A DNA stretch of 64,000 bases from Bradyrhizobium lablabi (GCF_900141755.1 NZ_LT670844.1:6730501-6794500); one strand, 5' to 3'; counted from the stretch's first letter, positions 51,315 through 61,186 are shown. The notes: a model not told the origin generated them from the letters alone. Made by a program: numbers and translations.

Positions 51315-52457
51315 ATGAGTACGAGTGCGTGTGTTGAGTTCGCGGCGTTCAAGCCAAGACGTTCATCCCGAAAAACCATCTCGCAGAACCTCTTCGGCGG
51401 CGCCGCCATCGCCTGCCTCGTGCTCGGCTGTGGTTGGACCGTCTATACCAACATCCTGGCGGCCAGCGTCTATCCGTCGCTCGGCAGCGCCCGCTACGAC
51501 GAGCCCGTAATCAAGTCGCAGCCCAGGCTCGCCGCGCGGTCCGCAACACAGGCCGTCAACGAGGTGTTTGCGGCGCTGCCTGATGCGGCTCCGGTGATTT
51601 CGAAGCCGGCAACCGTCGCACCGATCACGCCGCCCATGTTCAACGAACGGTTTGCAGCGTCCGAGGCGCAAGGCGTGCCGTCGAACGCAGCGAACGCATC
51701 CCCGCCGGGCGAGGCGCCGAAGCTCGCGTCCAAGGAAACCTCCAAGACCTCCTCGCTCGCGGCAAAAGTCGCCGAGGCGCCGAAGAAGGAAACCTCGCCG
51801 GCGCCGGTCAAGGTTGCCGCACTTCCCGTTCCGCCGCCCCCGGGCGAGGCCAAGACCGCGAACAGCGCAGGCATGACGGTCCGCGACATGGCGCAACGCG
51901 CAAAAGCGGCCGTGATGTCGATCGCCTCCACCGAGAAGCGGACGGTCTTTGAAAAGCTCTGGGGCAAGCAGCCGTCGCAGGGCTCGCTGCTGGCCTATGC
52001 CTCCGCCGACGCCAGCATCACCGGCAGCCTCGGGCAAAACCAGAACCCGGCGCTCGGCGGATCGGCGCCCTATGATCGCTCGACCGCGGTCTATGATATC
52101 TCCGCGCACATGGTCTATCTGCCCGACGGCACCAAGCTGGAAGCCCATTCCGGCCTCGGCGACAAGCTCGACGATCCATCTTCGGCGAAGATCAGGATGC
52201 GCGGGGTGACGCCGCCGCATATCTACGAATTGAAGCCGCGCGAGGCGCTGTTTCACGGCGTGCCGGCGTTGCGGCTAACCCCGATCGGCGGCGAGGAGGC
52301 GATCTACGGCCGCAGCGGGTTGCTCGCGCATAGCTTCATGCTCGGCGCCAACGGCGATTCCAACGGCTGCGTCTCGTTCCGCGACTACAACGCCTTCCTC
52401 AACGCCTACCGCAATCAGGGCATCAAGCGCCTCGCCGTGGTCGCACGGGTGGAGTGA
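51315..52457 (+). CDS. DUF2778 / L,D-transpeptidase-like exported protein
   Basis: This 380-residue protein has a membrane anchor or signal helix (FGGAAIACLVLGCGWTVYTNIL, about 27-48) and a long alanine/proline/lysine-rich periplasmic linker (about 90-185). The C-terminal domain starts YDISAHMVYLPDGTKLEAHSG and ends HSFMLGANGDSNGCVSFRDYNAF. The SNGCVSF motif after a His is the catalytic Cys site of YkuD-like L,D-transpeptidases (DUF2778). It may cross-link or trim peptidoglycan, or attach proteins to it. The ATG at 51315 puts the basic residues before the helix. Confidence 0.88.
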   Translation: MSTSACVEFAAFKPRRSSRKTISQNLFGGAAIACLVLGCGWTVYTNILAASVYPSLGSARYDEPVIKSQPRLAARSATQAVNEVFAALPDAAPVISKPATVAPITPPMFNERFAASEAQGVPSNAANASPPGEAPKLASKETSKTSSLAAKVAEAPKKETSPAPVKVAALPVPPPPGEAKTANSAGMTVRDMAQRAKAAVMSIASTEKRTVFEKLWGKQPSQGSLLAYASADASITGSLGQNQNPALGGSAPYDRSTAVYDISAHMVYLPDGTKLEAHSGLGDKLDDPSSAKIRMRGVTPPHIYELKPREALFHGVPALRLTPIGGEEAIYGRSGLLAHSFMLGANGDSNGCVSFRDYNAFLNAYRNQGIKRLAVVARVE

Positions 52458-52555
52458 GTCCTATATTGCCGGCTATTTGCTTTTGACGCCGAGCGTTGCA
52501 TATTGACGTTCGTCTTTCCGGCTAATCCGGCTGGTTCGTGCGGAACGCCCATTTC

Positions 52556-53278
52556 ATGACGCTGGCTCAGGAAGCAAAATCAGAATCGCCGTGGGCGATT
52601 GGAGGGCTTGTCGCCCTCAGCTTCGTCCTGATGGTTCTGTTGCTGTCGCTCCCGCTGCTGGTTCGCACGTTCCTGTTCCAGCCCTTCAATATTCCATCCA
52701 CCTCGATGATGCCGACATTTCTGTTGGGCGATTATTTCTTCGTTTCGAAATATGCCTATGGTTTTCCGGCGCCGCTGTCGTCGGGACGCATTTTAGGGTC
52801 GGAGCCGGCCCGCGGCGACGTGGTCGCGTTCTTGTTGCCGAAGGATACTTCAACCGTTTTCATCAAGCGCGTGGTGGGATTGCCGGGCGATCGCATTCAA
52901 ATGAAGCAAGGGTTGCTTCACATCAACGGCGTTCCCGTAGCGCGCGACCGTCTGGCCGATTTCGTTGGCCTGGATCCCTGTGGATCGGATGCTCGGGCCA
53001 ATACGAAGCACTGGCGCGAAACCCTGCCGAACGGGGCGAGCTATGAGATCCTGGATTGCGTCGATAACGGCTTTTACGACAACACCAACGTCTACACCGT
53101 GCCTTCAGGCCATTTCTTCATGCTCGGCGACAACCGCGACAATTCGACCGACAGCCGGGTGCTTTCGACGGTCGGTTATGTGCCACGGGAAAATATCATC
53201 GGCCGTGCCGGGCTGATCTTCTTTTCCCGCTCCCCGTCAGCGGTGCGTTGGGGTCGGATCGGCCAGTTCGTTCATTGA
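52556..53278 (+). CDS. lepB: Signal peptidase I
   Basis: This 240-residue inner-membrane serine/lysine protease removes signal peptides of exported proteins. It has one N-terminal helix (IGGLVALSFVLMVLLLSLPLLVRTFLF), the nucleophile in NIPSTSMMPTFLLGDYFFVSKYAYG, the Lys base in VFIKRVVGLPGDRIQMKQG, and the signature GHFFMLGDNRDNSTDSR. Starts at the ATG 52556 or the GTG 52538 are both possible, and neither has a clear ribosome-binding site. The usual acpS-lepB-rnc neighbours are absent, so it may be an extra copy. Confidence 0.93.
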   Translation: MTLAQEAKSESPWAIGGLVALSFVLMVLLLSLPLLVRTFLFQPFNIPSTSMMPTFLLGDYFFVSKYAYGFPAPLSSGRILGSEPARGDVVAFLLPKDTSTVFIKRVVGLPGDRIQMKQGLLHINGVPVARDRLADFVGLDPCGSDARANTKHWRETLPNGASYEILDCVDNGFYDNTNVYTVPSGHFFMLGDNRDNSTDSRVLSTVGYVPRENIIGRAGLIFFSRSPSAVRWGRIGQFVH

Positions 53279-53320
53279 GCGGTTGGTTCCCCCGAGGCTG
53301 AACAAGGCTATCACCAAACG

Positions 53321-53872
53321 ATGTCACAACCTGATTTCCAACCAACGCTGATCGGCCCGACCGTGACGGTCAGACCGATCATGGCCTCAGACTGGCCCGA
53401 GCTGTTCGCAGCCGGCTCCGATCCGGAGATCTGGAAGGTGCATCCCTCTCCCGATCGCTACACCGAGCCGGCCTTCAGGGCGTATTTCGACAGCGCGGTC
53501 GCCTCGAAAATGGCGTTTGTGTTCGTCGACCGGTCGACCGGCGCCCTGATCGGCTCGAGCCGCTATCACGGCTATGACGCCGAACGGAGCGAGATCGAGA
53601 TCGGCTGGACGTTTGTAGTCCGCTCCCATTGGGGTGGGGCGACCAATCGCGAGGTCAAGCGCCTGATGCTCGACCACGCCTTCACGTCAGTCGATACCGT
53701 CATCTTCTGGGTGGGCGAGAAAAACTGGCGCTCGCAGGGTGCGATGAAAAAGATCGGCGGCGTGCGGCGCGACGGGCTCTTTACCCGGGAGTCGTCCGGT
53801 GCGGTGCCGTATTTCATCTTCGAAATCGGCAAGAGCCGATATCAGCAGGGCGGCCGGGCGCTGGTCGAGTGA
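53321..53872 (+). CDS. RimJ/RimL-type GNAT acetyltransferase
   Basis: This 183-residue GNAT protein has VTVRPIMASDWPELFAAGSDPEIWKVHP, then VFVDRSTGALIGSSRYHGYDAERSEIEIGWTFVVRSHWGGATNREVKRLMLDHAF, and VIFWVGEKNWRSQGAMKKIGGVRRDG. The RSHWGGATNREVKRLM segment is in the place of the acetyl-CoA loop, and the N..S..AM.K.G pattern is typical of the C-terminal core. RimJ/RimL relatives acetylate N-termini or small amines. The acceptor is not known. Confidence 0.88.
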   Translation: MSQPDFQPTLIGPTVTVRPIMASDWPELFAAGSDPEIWKVHPSPDRYTEPAFRAYFDSAVASKMAFVFVDRSTGALIGSSRYHGYDAERSEIEIGWTFVVRSHWGGATNREVKRLMLDHAFTSVDTVIFWVGEKNWRSQGAMKKIGGVRRDGLFTRESSGAVPYFIFEIGKSRYQQGGRALVE

Positions 53873-53893
53873 AGTTTCTATGGCACTATCATT

Positions 53894-54293
53894 CGTCATT
53901 CCGGGGCACGCCACTTCGCGCGAGCCCGGAATCCATAACCCCCGATGCCCGCGATGGCGTACTGCGTCTATCTACTTGCGAACAGGAAGCACGGCACGCT
54001 TTATCTCGGCGTGACAAACGACATCGTGCGGCGTGTACGAGCATCGAACCAAGATCGTTCAGGGCTTTACGAAACGATACGGCGTCGACAAACTTGTCTG
54101 GTTCGAAATCTATGACGACGTAACGACCGCGATCGCCCGCGAAAAAGAACTCAAGAAATGGCGGCGCGACTGGAAGATCCGGCTGATCGAAGAGCAGAAT
54201 CCGGGCTGGGTGGATCTTTATCCCGGTATTTCAAACTGACATTGGGGGTTATGGATTCCGGGCCCGCGCCAAGTGGCGCGTCCCGGAATGACG
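53894..54293. mobile_element. Inverted-repeat element carrying a GIY-YIG nuclease gene (family 2 parent)
   Basis: A left arm of 50 bases (53894-53943) and a right arm of 50 bases (54244-54293) are inverted copies that agree at 46 of 50 positions with no gap. Both run from CGTCATTCCGGG inward to GGAATCCATAACCCCC. The 300 bases between them hold only the GIY-YIG gene: its first ATG starts two bases from the left arm and its stop ends four bases from the right arm. No target duplication is evident next to the arms. Gene-less copies with the same arm ends lie at 32174-32274 and, in shorter form, elsewhere. Movement by the nuclease is an inference. Confidence 0.7.
53945..54239 (+). pseudogene. GIY-YIG endonuclease gene, frameshifted
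   Basis: The reading starts MPAMAYCVYLLANRKHGTLYLGVTNDIVRR in one frame and continues YEHRTKIVQGFTKRYGVDKLVWFEIYDD...AIAREKELKKWRRDWKIRLIEEQNPGWVDLYPGI in another. Joined, this is a complete GIY-YIG single-domain nuclease of about 97 residues, with the CVY/YLG motif, the catalytic Arg in NDIVRR and the Glu in AREKELKKW. The break is near 54033-54036, where CGTGTAC would read RRVYEH if one more GT unit were present, suggesting slippage in a GT run or a base-calling error. Undisturbed relatives are common in rhizobia. It is enclosed by 50-base inverted repeats. Confidence 0.85.
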
Positions 54294-54357
54294 ACTGAGT
54301 TCTTGGCGTCGCGGTTCGCTTCACGGGGCTACGCTGACAACGCCTACGCCAGTAACG

Positions 54358-54387
54358 AAAAAACCCCGGCATCGCTGCCGGGGTTTT
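54358..54387 (-). terminator. Rho-independent terminator of groSL
   Basis: AAACCCCGGCA, loop TCGC and TGCCGGGGTTT form an 11-pair stem followed on the minus strand by further T residues. It begins 30 bases after the groL stop codon. Confidence 0.88.
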
Positions 54388-54416
54388 GCGTCGTCGTAAT
54401 CGGCTGTACGGCCGGA

Positions 54417-56134
<1,718 letters not shown>

Positions 56135-56155
56135 AGCCGTGTGCAGGCTTTGGCC

Positions 56156-56473
56156 TTACGCGGCCTTCTTCTTGGCGGCGGGGAGGTCGGTGAGAACACC
56201 CATGATATCGCTCTCCTTCATGATCAGGAGATCCTCGCCGTCGAGGACGACCTCAGTGCCCGACCACTTGCCGAACAGCACGCGGTCGCCGACCTTGAGG
56301 TCGATCGGGATCAGCTTGCCATTTTCGTCACGGCCGCCGGGACCGACCGCGGTGATTTCGCCTTGCGAGGGCTTCTCCTTGGCAGTGTCCGGAATGATGA
56401 TGCCGCCCTTGGACTTTTCTTCGGCCTCGATGCGCTTGACCACAACGCGGTCATGGAGCGGACGGAATTTCAT
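56156..56473 (-). CDS. groS: 10 kDa co-chaperonin GroES
   Basis: This 105-residue heptameric lid protein starts [53 protein letters not shown]. It contains the mobile loop (GGIIIP) and [32 protein letters not shown]. The AGGAGG of its ribosome-binding site lies seven to eight bases before the ATG. It is the first gene of groSL, with a CIRCE-like operator about 130 bases upstream. Confidence 0.98.
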   Translation of the reverse strand: MKFRPLHDRVVVKRIEAEEKSKGGIIIPDTAKEKPSQGEITAVGPGGRDENGKLIPIDLKVGDRVLFGKWSGTEVVLDGEDLLIMKESDIMGVLTDLPAAKKKAA

Positions 56474-56852
56474 ACAGTCCTCCTAAGCTTTTGAAGATGT
56501 TGCCAGTTTTTGAAAATTAGCAGTCCCCGCCGGCGAGTGCCAGCGCGGCTGCAGACGACATAGGCCAGACTTGTTCCGGGGACAAGGGCTTCTAGCAGAA
56601 AAACTGGCACTCAAATATGACGCCTGCCAATTTCGTTAATCATGATTAATCGGCCAGAATGGACGTCGAAAGCCGGTATTAGCACGTGCGGTAAGCTGCT
56701 GCTAACGCAAGAATTTTCAACAGTTCATTAAACATTTAGGCTTGTGATGGGTTGGTCATGTGCGTCACATTTCTCTCATGTGAGCGCATCTCCACCGGGT
56801 GGCTCCCGGTCGGCGGCCATCTCGGGAATGCGCTCCAGCAATGGAGGTTGGC
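56474..56852. other. Intergenic region between groS and usg
   Basis: This 379-base divergent gap holds the CIRCE-like operator (56604-56630), a perfect 14-base palindrome TTAATCATGATTAA six bases beyond it (56636-56649), and two small symmetric sites near usg: ATGTG-CGT-CACAT (56758-56770) and CTCATGTGAG. The palindrome has TTAA-N6-TTAA, near the CtrA spacing of N7. No coding frame is convincing. Confidence 0.6.
56604..56630 (-). promoter_or_regulatory. CIRCE-like HrcA operator of groSL
   Basis: On the minus strand TTGGCAGGC, nine bases and GAGTGCCAG compare with CIRCE (TTAGCACTC-N9-GAGTGCTAA). The right half matches at seven of nine positions and the left at five or six, and the nine-base spacing is exact. 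It is a degenerate site about 130 bases before the groS ATG. Confidence 0.7.
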
Positions 56853-57137
56853 ATGGTCTCGCGGGTTGGGGTTTCCGAGGATTTCCGGAAGCAGGTGCTG
56901 GGTTACGGGCTGACAACGGCCCAAATTCTCTATCGCATGCCGGATCACCCCTCGTTGTTACAAACCTATGTCTGGCAGAACTACGATCTGTGCCCGAATT
57001 TCCCGGTGCTGAAGGACTTCCTCGCATTCTGGCAGGAGAAGCTGGAAGGCCCGCTTCATTCGGTGACCGTTGCGCATTCCAAGCTGATCAAGCCCGCCGA
57101 ATTGCGTGCGGTCGACGGCGTGTTCCGGCTGCACTGA
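56853..57137 (+). CDS. usg: Usg family protein
   Basis: This 94-residue protein matches the alphaproteobacterial Usg family: VSEDFRKQVLGYGLTTAQILYRMPDHPSLLQTYVWQNYDLCPNFPVLKDFLAFWQEKLEGPLHSVTVAHSKLIKPAELRAVDG. The ATG at 56853 has GGAGG five bases upstream; an ATG four codons earlier overlaps that site. Usg was first noted upstream of trpF (the name denotes an upstream gene), but no trp genes are in this window. The function is unknown. Confidence 0.92.
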   Translation: MVSRVGVSEDFRKQVLGYGLTTAQILYRMPDHPSLLQTYVWQNYDLCPNFPVLKDFLAFWQEKLEGPLHSVTVAHSKLIKPAELRAVDGVFRLH

Positions 57138-57199
57138 AAAGGACCCGAAGCGCGAACTGTGCTAACGTTCTCCCACAACGTGCAACAGGGAGAACGTCA

Positions 57200-57745
57200 A
57201 TGGCCAAGCAGAAGCCGACATCGCGGGCCGCGGCCAAGGCCGCCGCGCAGAAAAAATCTCCGGCGGGCAAGACTGCCCATAAAACCGCAGCCAAATCCAC
57301 AGCACGAAAAAAGCTCAAGGCCAAAGCGCGTGCCGTGCCGTCGGCAAAGCGCGCGCGTCCGAAACAGCGCATCGCGATCAGCCATTACCGCGACGAGGAT
57401 TTCAAGGCCGATGGCTTGCGCGCTTACGCAAAATACCGCGATCTCGGCATTGCCGATGCCACAAACGGCCTGGCGCGGGCGCATGTGATCCGCCTGATCG
57501 GGCCGTGCAATCCGGCCGAGGTTTCAAAGCTGCATTTCCACGACGTCGACTTCCAGATGGTCTATGTGCTGAAAGGCTGGGTCAAAACCTACATCGAAGG
57601 TCACGGCGAGACCCTGATGAAGGAGGGCACCAGCTGGACCCAGCCGCCCCGCATCAAGCACCTGATCCTGGATTATTCCGACGATGTCGAACTATTGGAA
57701 GTGATCCTGCCCGCGGACTTCAAGACCGTCGAACTCGCGGCATGA
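57200..57745 (+). CDS. Cupin protein with a histone H1-like basic tail
   Basis: This 181-residue protein starts with about 56 residues of almost only Lys, Ala, Arg, Ser and Pro (MAKQKPTSRAAAKAAAQKK, KAKARAVPSAKRARPKQR), like histone H1 or HU tails. A single cupin domain follows, with KLHFHDVDFQMVYVLKGWVKTYIEG and GTSWTQPPRIKHLILDYSDDVELLEVILP; the His residues can bind metal. CAGGGAG lies nine bases before the ATG. A DNA- or RNA-bound cupin is a reasonable inference but no function is known. Confidence 0.8.
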   Translation: MAKQKPTSRAAAKAAAQKKSPAGKTAHKTAAKSTARKKLKAKARAVPSAKRARPKQRIAISHYRDEDFKADGLRAYAKYRDLGIADATNGLARAHVIRLIGPCNPAEVSKLHFHDVDFQMVYVLKGWVKTYIEGHGETLMKEGTSWTQPPRIKHLILDYSDDVELLEVILPADFKTVELAA

Positions 57746-57833
57746 TGCCCGCGCGCCTCATCATGCGTTTGTCGCGCTGCCGGACCTCTTTCCACCAGGC
57801 TGGTTTCAATCAGGCTTGGGCGGCATAGCGATT

Positions 57834-59807
57834 GTGAGGCGCGACTATCGCGAAGACATCGACTGGCTGCGCGCCATCGCCGTGCTGGCGGTGGTCGCGT
57901 TCCATTTCGAGGCGCCGGCGGTTTACGGCGGCTTTGTCGGCGTCGATATCTTCTTCGTGATCTCGGGCTATCTGATTACCGGGATCATCCAGTCTGAAGT
58001 AAAAAGCGGGACCTTTTCCTTCGCGCAGTTCTATGAGCGGCGGGTGCGCCGGCTGCTGCCCGCGCTTTACGCCATGGTGGTGCTGACGGCCATCCCCTCG
58101 TTCCACTATCTTTTGACATCGGAGCGGCAGGAATTCTTCCGCTCGGTCGCAGCGGTCGTGACCTTCACCTCGAATTTCTTCTTCTGGTTCCAGACCGGCT
58201 ATTTCGAGCATGCCGCGGTCGAAAAACCTTTGCTGCACACCTGGTCGCTGGCGGTCGAGGAGCAATTTTATCTGGCGCTGCCGCTGTCGTTATGGGCGCT
58301 GCTGCGCTTTGTAGGCGGCCGCCGCGTCGTGCCCGCAGCACTCGGCGTGCTGTCGTTGGCATCGTTTGCGCTGTGCATCTGGCTGATGCGGACCGACCGC
58401 TCCGCCGATGCGTTCTTCATGAGCCCGCCGCGCGCCTGGGAATTCTTGATCGGCGGCATCGTTGCGATCCCCGGCTTTCCGGTGTTGCGCCATGCGCTGG
58501 CGCAAGCAGTCGCGCGCGCCACAGCGCTGGTGCTGATCGCGATCCCGATATTCTCGCTGCGGCAAGGGCCGGGATTTCCGGGCTTCAACGCGCTGACGCC
58601 GTGCATCGGCGCCGCGATGTTCACCTGGAGCGGCATCGGCGTGCCGACGTTGAAGCGAAGTCGCTATTCGCCGTTCAATGTCGCAAGATTTTTCGGGCAG
58701 ATTTCCTATTCGCTCTATCTCTGGCATTGGCCGCTGTTCACCTTTGCGCGGTTCTCCAAGGCAGGCCTCGTGCTCGGCGCGACCGACAAGGTCGCGCTGT
58801 TCGCGCTGACGGTTTTGATCTCGTCTCTGTCGTGGCGATTTGTCGAACAGCCGTTCCGGCTGAAGGGGCTGGCGCCGACACGCGGGTTCATGTTTCGCAT
58901 CGCCGGCCTTGCAACGCTGGTCTTGCTGGCCGGCAGCGCCCTTGGGATCGTCGCCAGCCAAAGGCCGTCGGAAGCCGACCGCGTCGCGCTGCAGCTGGAA
59001 TCCTTTAACGCCTATGATTACCAGCCGCTCTATCGCTTCGGCAGTTGTTTCGCGCCTGCGAGCGGCGTCCTCGACGAGGTGTGTCTTGCTTTCGCGCCCG
59101 ATAAAACAAATTTGCTGCTCTGGGGCGACAGTCTGGCCGCGCATTATTTCCATGGTCTTGGCAAGACAACCGATCCGCGACTGACAAAAACCCTGCAGGC
59201 GACCCAGGCGGCGTGCATGCCGACCTTCAATGCGGCGGCGCAGGGCAATGCGTGGTGTCGCGGTTTTGCCGGCCAGATGGATGCATTTTTTGCCGATCAC
59301 AAGCCGGCCCTCGTCATTCTCTCGGCGGACTGGCTGGAATATTCCCGCCCGCCGCGGTTCGACGGCATGATCGCCGACCTCAAGCAAACCATCGCCAAAC
59401 TCAACGAGCGGGGCGTGCCTGTGGTGCTGCTCGGCCCCGCCGTGCAGTTCAGAAGCCGGCTGCCGTCGATGCTGATGCGCGCGCATCTGCGCCAGGTCGA
59501 CGCGCGCCCCGATGATTTCGTGCTGCCCGAAATTTTCGATCTCGACCGCAACATGAAGGCGGCGCTGCCGGCGCATGAAGGGTTTTCCTACATCTCTGTG
59601 GTCGATGTGATCTGTCCCGCGCGGCAATGTCCGCTCACCCTCGACGGCGGCATTCCCCTGGCGTGGGATCACGCGCATCTGACCGCGGAGGGGTCGGTCT
59701 ATGTGGTGAGCAGGCTGGCGCTCAAACGCGTCATTCCGGGGCAGCCCGCAGGGCTGAACCCGGAATCTCGAGATTCCGGGTCCACGCTGACGCGTGTCCC
59801 GGAATGA
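57834..59807 (+). CDS. OafA-type acyltransferase with SGNH domain; C-terminus made by a repeat
   Basis: This protein of about 657 residues has an acyltransferase-3 membrane domain (about 1-355; DYREDIDWLRAIAVLAVVAFHFEAP, VDIFFVISGYLITGII, FYERRVRRLLPALYAM, HTWSLAVEEQFY, YSLYLWHWPLFTFARF). A periplasmic SGNH domain follows (about 420-630; LLLWGDSLAAHYFHGL, ending WDHAHLTAEG with the Asp-x2-His pair). It probably acetylates a cell-surface polysaccharide or lipid A part. The last 26 residues are read from a family 2 palindrome and the stop codon is that repeat's own TGA. The start is the GTG at 57834 or a TTG at 57816. Confidence 0.88.
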   Translation: MRRDYREDIDWLRAIAVLAVVAFHFEAPAVYGGFVGVDIFFVISGYLITGIIQSEVKSGTFSFAQFYERRVRRLLPALYAMVVLTAIPSFHYLLTSERQEFFRSVAAVVTFTSNFFFWFQTGYFEHAAVEKPLLHTWSLAVEEQFYLALPLSLWALLRFVGGRRVVPAALGVLSLASFALCIWLMRTDRSADAFFMSPPRAWEFLIGGIVAIPGFPVLRHALAQAVARATALVLIAIPIFSLRQGPGFPGFNALTPCIGAAMFTWSGIGVPTLKRSRYSPFNVARFFGQISYSLYLWHWPLFTFARFSKAGLVLGATDKVALFALTVLISSLSWRFVEQPFRLKGLAPTRGFMFRIAGLATLVLLAGSALGIVASQRPSEADRVALQLESFNAYDYQPLYRFGSCFAPASGVLDEVCLAFAPDKTNLLLWGDSLAAHYFHGLGKTTDPRLTKTLQATQAACMPTFNAAAQGNAWCRGFAGQMDAFFADHKPALVILSADWLEYSRPPRFDGMIADLKQTIAKLNERGVPVVLLGPAVQFRSRLPSMLMRAHLRQVDARPDDFVLPEIFDLDRNMKAALPAHEGFSYISVVDVICPARQCPLTLDGGIPLAWDHAHLTAEGSVYVVSRLALKRVIPGQPAGLNPESRDSGSTLTRVPE

Positions 59808-59809
59808 CG
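59729..59809. repeat. Family 2 palindromic repeat overlapping the acyltransferase 3' end
   Basis: An 81-base element from CGTCATTCCGGGGCAGCCC to GTGTCCCGGAATGACG, with GGAATCTCGAGATTCC at its centre. Its TGA ends the acyltransferase reading frame. Confidence 0.85.
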
Positions 59810-59817
59810 CCAAGGCG

Positions 59818-61068
59818 TCACGTCATCACACCCACGATCGCGCCCATCAGGCAGGTCGTCAGCGTGCCGGATACGATCGATTTTAGTCCCAGCGAATTGA
59901 TCTCGTCGCGGCGCTCCGGCGCCATGGTGCCGAGGCCGCCGATCATGATGCCGAGGCTGCCGAAATTGGCAAAGCCGCACATCGCGTAGAGCATGATCAG
60001 CCGCGAACGCGGATCGAGCGCCTCAGTGCCGAGCTTTGACAGATCGACATAGGCGATCAGCTCGTTGAGCACGGTCTTGGTGCCCATCAGGCTGCCGGCG
60101 GTGATCGCCTGCGACCAGGGCAGGCCCATCAGCCAGCACACCGGTGCCATGATATAACCGAGCATCCGTTGCAGCGAAACGCGCGTGCCCCCGATTTCGG
60201 GCAACAGTCCGAGGAAGGCATTGGCGAGATAGACCAGCGCCACCAGCACGATCAACATCGCGACAATGTTGAGCAGCAGCTCCAACCCGGCCGTGGTGCC
60301 CTTGACAATGGCGTCCATGGTGGAGGAGGTGTGCATTTTGGGGTCCTCCAACGCGCCGCCGGTGCGCGCTTCGCTTGTCTCCGGCACCATGATCAGGCTG
60401 ATCAGGATCGCCGCCGGCGCGCCGAGCACGGAAGCGATGACAAAATGCGCCGCCGCGTCCGGGATGAGGGGCGCGAGCAGTGTGGCGTAGAGCACCAGCA
60501 CGGTGCCGGCGATGCCGGCCATGCCGCCGGTCATCACCAGGAACAATTCGCTGCGCGTCAGCTGAGCCAGATAGGGCCGGATGAACAGGGGGGATTCCAC
60601 CATGCCGAGAAAGATGTTGGCGGCCGTCGACAGCCCGACCGCGCCGCCGACGCCGAGCGTGCGTTCCAACAGCCACGCCATGCCGCGCACCACCGGCGGC
60701 AGCACGCGCCAGTAGAACAACAGCGCGGTGAGCACGCTCATGACCAGCACGATCGGCAGCGCCTGAAACGCCAGGATAAAATCCGCGCCGGGCGCTTTCA
60801 GGTCGAACGGCAGCGCGGCGCCGCCGAGATAGCCGAACACGAAGGACGTGCCCGCGCGCGAGGCCGACGAAATCGCGCCGACGGCATCGTTGATGACACC
60901 GAACGCATGCGCGACGAGGGGCAATTTTATCAGCACCACGGCGGTGAGGACGGTAACCACGAGCCCGATCGCCGCCTGTCGCAGCGAAACCGCGCGGCGG
61001 TTCTCGCCGAATGCCCATGCAATCAGGAGCAACGCGATGACACCGAACGCCGATTGCAGTTGAAGCAT
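59818..61068 (-). CDS. nupC: NupC-family concentrative nucleoside transporter
   Basis: This 416-residue inner-membrane symporter has around ten helices. CNT marks are LQSAFGVIALLLIAWAFGENRRAV, LGGAALPF, FQALPIVLVMSVLTALLFYWRVLPPVVRG, LSTAANIFLGMVESPLFIRPYL, LMGTKTVLNELIAYVDL and CGFANFGSLGIMIGGLGTMAPERR. It imports nucleosides with protons or sodium. GGGGGA precedes the ATG at 61068. It is divergent from brnT by 169 bases and ends eight bases from a family 2 repeat. Confidence 0.93.
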   Translation of the reverse strand: MLQLQSAFGVIALLLIAWAFGENRRAVSLRQAAIGLVVTVLTAVVLIKLPLVAHAFGVINDAVGAISSASRAGTSFVFGYLGGAALPFDLKAPGADFILAFQALPIVLVMSVLTALLFYWRVLPPVVRGMAWLLERTLGVGGAVGLSTAANIFLGMVESPLFIRPYLAQLTRSELFLVMTGGMAGIAGTVLVLYATLLAPLIPDAAAHFVIASVLGAPAAILISLIMVPETSEARTGGALEDPKMHTSSTMDAIVKGTTAGLELLLNIVAMLIVLVALVYLANAFLGLLPEIGGTRVSLQRMLGYIMAPVCWLMGLPWSQAITAGSLMGTKTVLNELIAYVDLSKLGTEALDPRSRLIMLYAMCGFANFGSLGIMIGGLGTMAPERRDEINSLGLKSIVSGTLTTCLMGAIVGVMT

Positions 61069-61186
61069 GATTCCCCCGAGGCCGGGGTGATTATGAGGGC
61101 AGGGCCGCAGGCTACGCAAGGTGATGCCCAGCGGATGGATGCCAATACTCCAGTTGAACAGGCGGTTTCGCCGCATCGACGGCCGC

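Noticed and set aside
53945..54239. Programmed frameshift in the GIY-YIG gene
   Set aside because: No slippery heptamer or downstream pseudoknot is apparent; simple GT loss or a sequence error is more economical.
56853..57137. usg as evidence of a nearby trp operon
   Set aside because: No trp gene lies within the window; the link is historical only.
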